From the NCBI RefSeq assembly GCF_014200755.1, contig NZ_JACHCM010000002.1:682001-746000 (forward strand): a stretch of DNA of 64,000 bases, read 5' to 3'. The notes under the pieces are model-generated. The model saw only the letters and a program-made list of their open reading frames with translations, made no database searches and was not told the origin of the DNA. Of the stretch, positions 60,660 to 64,000 are shown in pieces. Each line of letters begins with the position of its first letter. Positions within the stretch are counted from its first letter, which is position 1. Position numbers and translations under genes: made by a program. Origin of the DNA: Rhodanobacter sp. ANJX3. Its GTDB lineage: Bacteria > Pseudomonadota > Gammaproteobacteria > Xanthomonadales > Rhodanobacteraceae.

Positions 60660-61142
60660 TTAGTGGTGATGGCCACCCTCACCGTGAACGTGACCATGTT
60701 CGAGCTCTTCGGCTGTAGCCGCACGCACGCCGGTCACTTCGATGGCGAAATGCAGCGTCTGGCCCGCCAGTGGGTGGTTGCCGTCGATGAATACCGTATT
60801 GCCTTCGACCTTGGTCACCGTGACGTTGATTTCGCCCTGCGGGCCGCGGCCCTGAAACTGCATCCCGGGCTGGATGTCTTCGACGCCCTGGAAGGCCTCT
60901 TTGGGCACTTCCTGGACCAGCTCGTCGTGATGCACCCCGTAGCCCTCTTCAGGCGACACGTCGGCATTGAACTTGTCGCCCACTTTGCGACCTTCCATCT
61001 GCTTCTCCAGGCCGGGCACGATCTGCCCCGTGCCGTGCAGATAGGTCAGCGGCTCGCGACCCTCGGAGCTGTCGACGACCTTGCCCTGATCGTCGGTAAG
61101 CGTGTAGTGGAAGGCGGCGACGGCGTTGGGAGCAATTTGCAT
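60660..61142 (-). CDS. slyD: FKBP-type peptidyl-prolyl isomerase SlyD
   Basis: 160 residues from the ATG at 61140-61142. The FKBP domain is interrupted by an IF (insert-in-flap) chaperone domain. GREPLTYLHGTGQIVPGLE, NADVSPEEGYG and DGNHPLAGQTLHFAIEV are clear. The His-rich tail (HGHVHGEGGHHH) binds nickel or other metals. With urease in the same genome it could aid nickel supply. It also helps folding of proline-containing chains. Confidence 0.95.
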   Translation of the reverse strand: MQIAPNAVAAFHYTLTDDQGKVVDSSEGREPLTYLHGTGQIVPGLEKQMEGRKVGDKFNADVSPEEGYGVHHDELVQEVPKEAFQGVEDIQPGMQFQGRGPQGEINVTVTKVEGNTVFIDGNHPLAGQTLHFAIEVTGVRAATAEELEHGHVHGEGGHHH

Positions 61143-61260
61143 GAAAGTCTCGCGAATAGGTGTGAGTCCGCCGGCCAGGTGCCGACACGAAGACCGAAGG
61201 CTACCAGAACATGGCGAAATAGCCGTGAGCAAGATGCCGCAGGATTGGCGATACTGAATC

Positions 61261-62802
61261 ATGAGTCCTGCACCAGAACCGCGCCGACGCCTTTTTGCCA
61301 CGGGCCTGCTGGCCTGCGCTTGCTGGCTCGCGGCGGCCGCAGCCGCTGCGACGCCCCAGGTACGCACGACCAGCGAAGCTGCATTGGCGACACAGATCGA
61401 CAGCCAGATCAGCCTGCCCCGATTTGCCTCGGCTAGCTGGGGAATCTCGGTCGTTTCGCTGGACAGCGGCCGGACGCTTTACGCTCACCGCGCCGATCAG
61501 CTGATGCAGCCAGCTTCGACCGCCAAGCTTTTTACCGCCGCGCTGGCGCTGTCGACCCTGGGGACTGCATATCAGATACCGACCCGCCTGCTCTCCACCG
61601 AGACGATCCATGATGGACGCCTAAACGGTCCGTTGGTGCTGTACGGCATGGGCGACCCGACGCTGGGTACGGCCAGCAGCGCCGACTGGGCGACACAGCT
61701 GGCCGAGCAGCTGTATCGGCGCGGCGTGCGGCAGGTTCACGGTGATCTGATCGCCGACGACAGCTACTTCACCGGGCCGACCTTCGGCTCGGGCTGGGAA
61801 GCGGGCGATCTGCAAAGCTGGTTCGCGGTGCCGTCATCGGCCCTCAGCGTGGGCGAGAATATCGTCGATATCACGCTCACGCCGGCATCCGCCGCGGGTC
61901 TTCCGGCGAGCCTCAGCTTTGATCCTGTCGACGCGAAAATGTCGCTGCTCGGCCAGGTGACGACCACGCTGTCGCGCACGCCTGGCGATATCAACCTGTA
62001 TCGCGCGCCGGGCGACGACGCGCTTTACGCCTTTGGCACCGTCCCGGCGAAAACGCCGCCGCAGCACTTCAAGCTGTCCCTGCCCGACCCGGCGCTAGTG
62101 GCCGGCGCACAGCTGCGAAAGGCGCTGGCCGACCGCGGCATTCCCATCGCCGGCCAGGTGCGCGCGCTGCACTGGCCACAGGACGATGCCGCTCTGGTCT
62201 CACGGGCGGAAGTTCTGGCCGAAATTCGCTCGCCGCCGCTGATGGACATACTGCAGCGAGGGCTGAAGCGCTCGCAGAACCTCTACCTGCAAAATCTATT
62301 TCTCAGCGTCGGTGCCCATCAGCAGGCTACGGAAGCGACCACCGGCATCGTGCCCTTCGCCAGCACCGAGCAATGGTCGGTGAAGGCGATGCAGCAGCTG
62401 TTGGCCACTATCGGCATGCCGCCGGCAACCAGCCTGATCGACGAAGGCACCGGACTCTCGCGGCGTGACTTGGTCACGCCCATGGCGATGGTGCGGCTGC
62501 TGACCTACCTGGCGGCGCAACCGTATGCGGCGCAACTGCGCGATGCGCTACCGATTGCCGGCATCGACGGCACACTCGCCGGCCAGCTGCGCTACACCGC
62601 GGCGGAAAACAACGTCCATGCCAAGACCGGCAGCATGACCTACGTGCATTGCCTGGTCGGGTACGTGACCAGCGCCGCCGGCGAGCGGCTGGCTTTCGCG
62701 ATCATGCTCAACAATTACGAGCCGCCGGCCGACGGGCCCAGTGCCGGCGCCGATGTCGACGCTATCGCCCTGCTGCTGGCCAATTTCCACGGGCGCAGCT
62801 GA
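61261..62802 (+). CDS. dacB: D-alanyl-D-alanine carboxypeptidase/endopeptidase (PBP4)
   Basis: 513 residues. A signal peptide (FATGLLACACWLAAAAAAATP) exports it. The penicillin-binding motifs are STAK (Ser86, Lys89), SQN in RSQNLYLQN and KTG in HAKTGS. The large extra domain between the first two motifs is typical of class C PBPs. It trims and cleaves peptidoglycan cross-links in the periplasm. Confidence 0.95.
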   Translation: MSPAPEPRRRLFATGLLACACWLAAAAAAATPQVRTTSEAALATQIDSQISLPRFASASWGISVVSLDSGRTLYAHRADQLMQPASTAKLFTAALALSTLGTAYQIPTRLLSTETIHDGRLNGPLVLYGMGDPTLGTASSADWATQLAEQLYRRGVRQVHGDLIADDSYFTGPTFGSGWEAGDLQSWFAVPSSALSVGENIVDITLTPASAAGLPASLSFDPVDAKMSLLGQVTTTLSRTPGDINLYRAPGDDALYAFGTVPAKTPPQHFKLSLPDPALVAGAQLRKALADRGIPIAGQVRALHWPQDDAALVSRAEVLAEIRSPPLMDILQRGLKRSQNLYLQNLFLSVGAHQQATEATTGIVPFASTEQWSVKAMQQLLATIGMPPATSLIDEGTGLSRRDLVTPMAMVRLLTYLAAQPYAAQLRDALPIAGIDGTLAGQLRYTAAENNVHAKTGSMTYVHCLVGYVTSAAGERLAFAIMLNNYEPPADGPSAGADVDAIALLLANFHGRS

Positions 62803-62837
62803 CCTCGGCGTGCGCTGCGTCGATATGGGAACCGCCT

Positions 62838-63323
62838 TTAACCGCCCAGGCGTGCCAGCGTGTCCTTACCGATCTTTTCCGGCGTATCGGTCGGCGCATA
62901 GCGCTTCACGACCTGGCCGTTTTCATCGACGAGGAACTTGGTGAAGTTCCACTTGACCGATTCGCTGCCGAGAATGCCCTTCCCTTCGCTTTTCAGCCAC
63001 TGATAAAGCGGGTCGGCATGGTCGCCATTGACTTCGATCTTGGCGAACATCGGGAAAGTGACGTCGTAGCGGGTGCTGCAAAACGTCTTGATTTCTTCCG
63101 CGTCGCCCGGCTCCTGATGACCGAACTGGTCGCAGGGAAAGCCCAGTACAACAAGCCCTTTGTCGCGCTGATCCTGCCAGAGGTTTTCCAAGCCCTTGTA
63201 CTGCGGAGTGAACCCGCACTTGGAAGCTACGTTGACGATCAGCAGGGTTTTCCCGCGAAACTCGCCGAGCGAGCGCTCATGGCCATCGATATCGCGGACG
63301 GTGAAATCGTAGACGCTGGACAT
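62838..63323 (-). CDS. Glutathione peroxidase
   Basis: 161 residues. The peroxidatic Cys36 is in VASKCGFTPQY. GFPCDQFGHQEPG carries the Gln and a second Cys, and WNFTKFLVD carries the Trp. These bacterial enzymes often use thioredoxin rather than glutathione. It removes hydrogen and lipid peroxides in the cytoplasm. It adds a third peroxide-removing enzyme to the window. Confidence 0.95.
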   Translation of the reverse strand: MSSVYDFTVRDIDGHERSLGEFRGKTLLIVNVASKCGFTPQYKGLENLWQDQRDKGLVVLGFPCDQFGHQEPGDAEEIKTFCSTRYDVTFPMFAKIEVNGDHADPLYQWLKSEGKGILGSESVKWNFTKFLVDENGQVVKRYAPTDTPEKIGKDTLARLGG

Positions 63324-63425
63324 ACGGCTCGCTCCTGCTGTTGGGTCAACTGCCTGAAGTCTACGCCATCGCCGATGACGTCCGTGGCATAGAATGCGGG
63401 TTTAGCGCAAAAGCCAGGTTACGCC

Positions 63426-64000
63426 GTGATCCGCTTCGTTGATGTGCACAAGTCCTACCGCGTCGACGGTCGCGACATCCCGGCGCTGCAGCCTTTCAGC
63501 CTCGAAGTGGCCGATGGCGAGGTATTCGGCATCATCGGCCTCTCCGGCGCGGGCAAATCGACGCTTATACGGCTGATCAATCTGCTGGAACGCCCCAGTG
63601 GCGGCACCATCTTCGTCGGCGATACCGAAATGACCGCATTGGCCGAGCCGGCGCTGCGCGCACAGCGCCGCCGTATCGGCATGATTTTCCAGCACTTCAA
63701 TCTGCTCGCCTCACAGACCGTGGCCGACAATGTGGCCTTTCCGATGCGCCTGGCCGGCGAACGCGACGCCGCCGTTCTGCGCCAGCGCGTGGACGAGCTG
63801 CTGGCGCGGGTCGGTCTGACCGATCACGCCGACAAATATCCCTCGCAGCTCTCCGGCGGCCAGAAGCAGCGTGTCGGCATTGCTCGTGCGCTGGCCAATA
63901 GACCGTCGATTTTGTTGTGCGACGAAGCCACCAGCGCGCTCGATCCGCAGACCACGGCGTCGGTGCTGGATCTGCTGGCCGAGATCAATCGCGAACTCAA
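63426..64000 (+). CDS. metN: Methionine ABC transporter ATP-binding protein MetN, 3' end outside window
   Basis: Runs off the right edge; 191 codons are visible from a GTG at 63426 with AGG upstream. The Walker A motif GLSGAGKST (38-46), Q-loop IFQHFNLL, signature LSGGQKQR and Walker [13 protein letters not shown] are complete. The early part (RFVDVHKSY...LQPFSLEV) fits MetN. It powers methionine import with MetI and MetQ, expected beyond the window. No SAM riboswitch was seen upstream. Confidence 0.9.
   Translation, partial: MIRFVDVHKSYRVDGRDIPALQPFSLEVADGEVFGIIGLSGAGKSTLIRLINLLERPSGGTIFVGDTEMTALAEPALRAQRRRIGMIFQHFNLLASQTVADNVAFPMRLAGERDAAVLRQRVDELLARVGLTDHADKYPSQLSGGQKQRVGIARALANRPSILLCDEATSALDPQTTASVLDLLAEINREL

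Noticed and set aside
63324..63425. Possible SAM riboswitch upstream of metN
   Set aside because: The gap of about 100 bp lacks SAM aptamer core sequences.

Overview
This 64 kb window looks like chromosomal DNA of a high-GC gammaproteobacterium of the order Xanthomonadales, most likely Rhodanobacteraceae (a Dyella / Rhodanobacter / Frateuria type). The basis is the conserved recA-recX-alaS-csrA-tRNA-Ser block, the general protein character and the dense, GC-rich coding. The genus is an inference. No insertion sequence, prophage, rRNA or CRISPR array was seen.

Layout. 1-1.3 kb: the 3' part of a CocE/NonD-type hydrolase. 1.7-3.8 kb: a quorum-sensing cassette of luxR (minus), an RsaM-like gene and luxI (plus), with two matching lux-box-like dyads, set in lower-GC DNA that ends near a tRNA-Ser(GCU). 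4.5-10.1 kb: tRNA-Ser, csrA, alaS, recX, recA and pncC, all on the minus strand. 10.3-14.2 kb: a ChaA-like antiporter and mutS. 14.3-20.1 kb: a complete urease operon, ureD-ureA-hupE-ureB-ureC-ureE-ureF-ureG, with a nickel transporter gene inserted between ureA and ureB. 20.3-22.9 kb: an OxyR-type site, the stump of a catalase gene, and katG. 23-27.3 kb: two paralogous response regulators around hslR and a membrane-anchored L7/L12-like gene, then a permease and a small-molecule kinase. 27.4-30.3 kb: a TPP riboswitch, a TonB-dependent receptor and PnuT, forming a thiamin uptake unit. 31.2-34 kb: carbonic anhydrase plus a SulP transporter (probable bicarbonate uptake). 34.3-43 kb: exported proteins, a ParA-like ATPase, a DUF885 protein, a diguanylate cyclase, a phospholipase C/acid phosphatase and a di-haem peroxidase. 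43.2-46.4 kb: an outer-membrane-protein remnant, htpG and htpX. 46.7-64 kb: mixed housekeeping and envelope genes (yihY, gluQ, phbB, tcdA, pirin, an old yellow enzyme, csp, a YcaQ-type glycosylase, pldA, slyD, dacB, glutathione peroxidase) and the start of metN at the right edge.

How the parts work together. Urease structural genes, metallochaperones and a nickel permease form one self-sufficient unit. The thiamin unit is controlled by its riboswitch. KatG, glutathione peroxidase and the di-haem peroxidase cover peroxide removal. The accessory-looking parts are the lux cassette beside tRNA-Ser, the eroded catalase under an OxyR-type operator, and the OMP remnant next to htpG. No wholly unknown multi-gene system could be demonstrated. 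The best candidates for new biology are the lux cassette with its own operators, and the paired receiver proteins that share an unusual conserved C-terminal tail.
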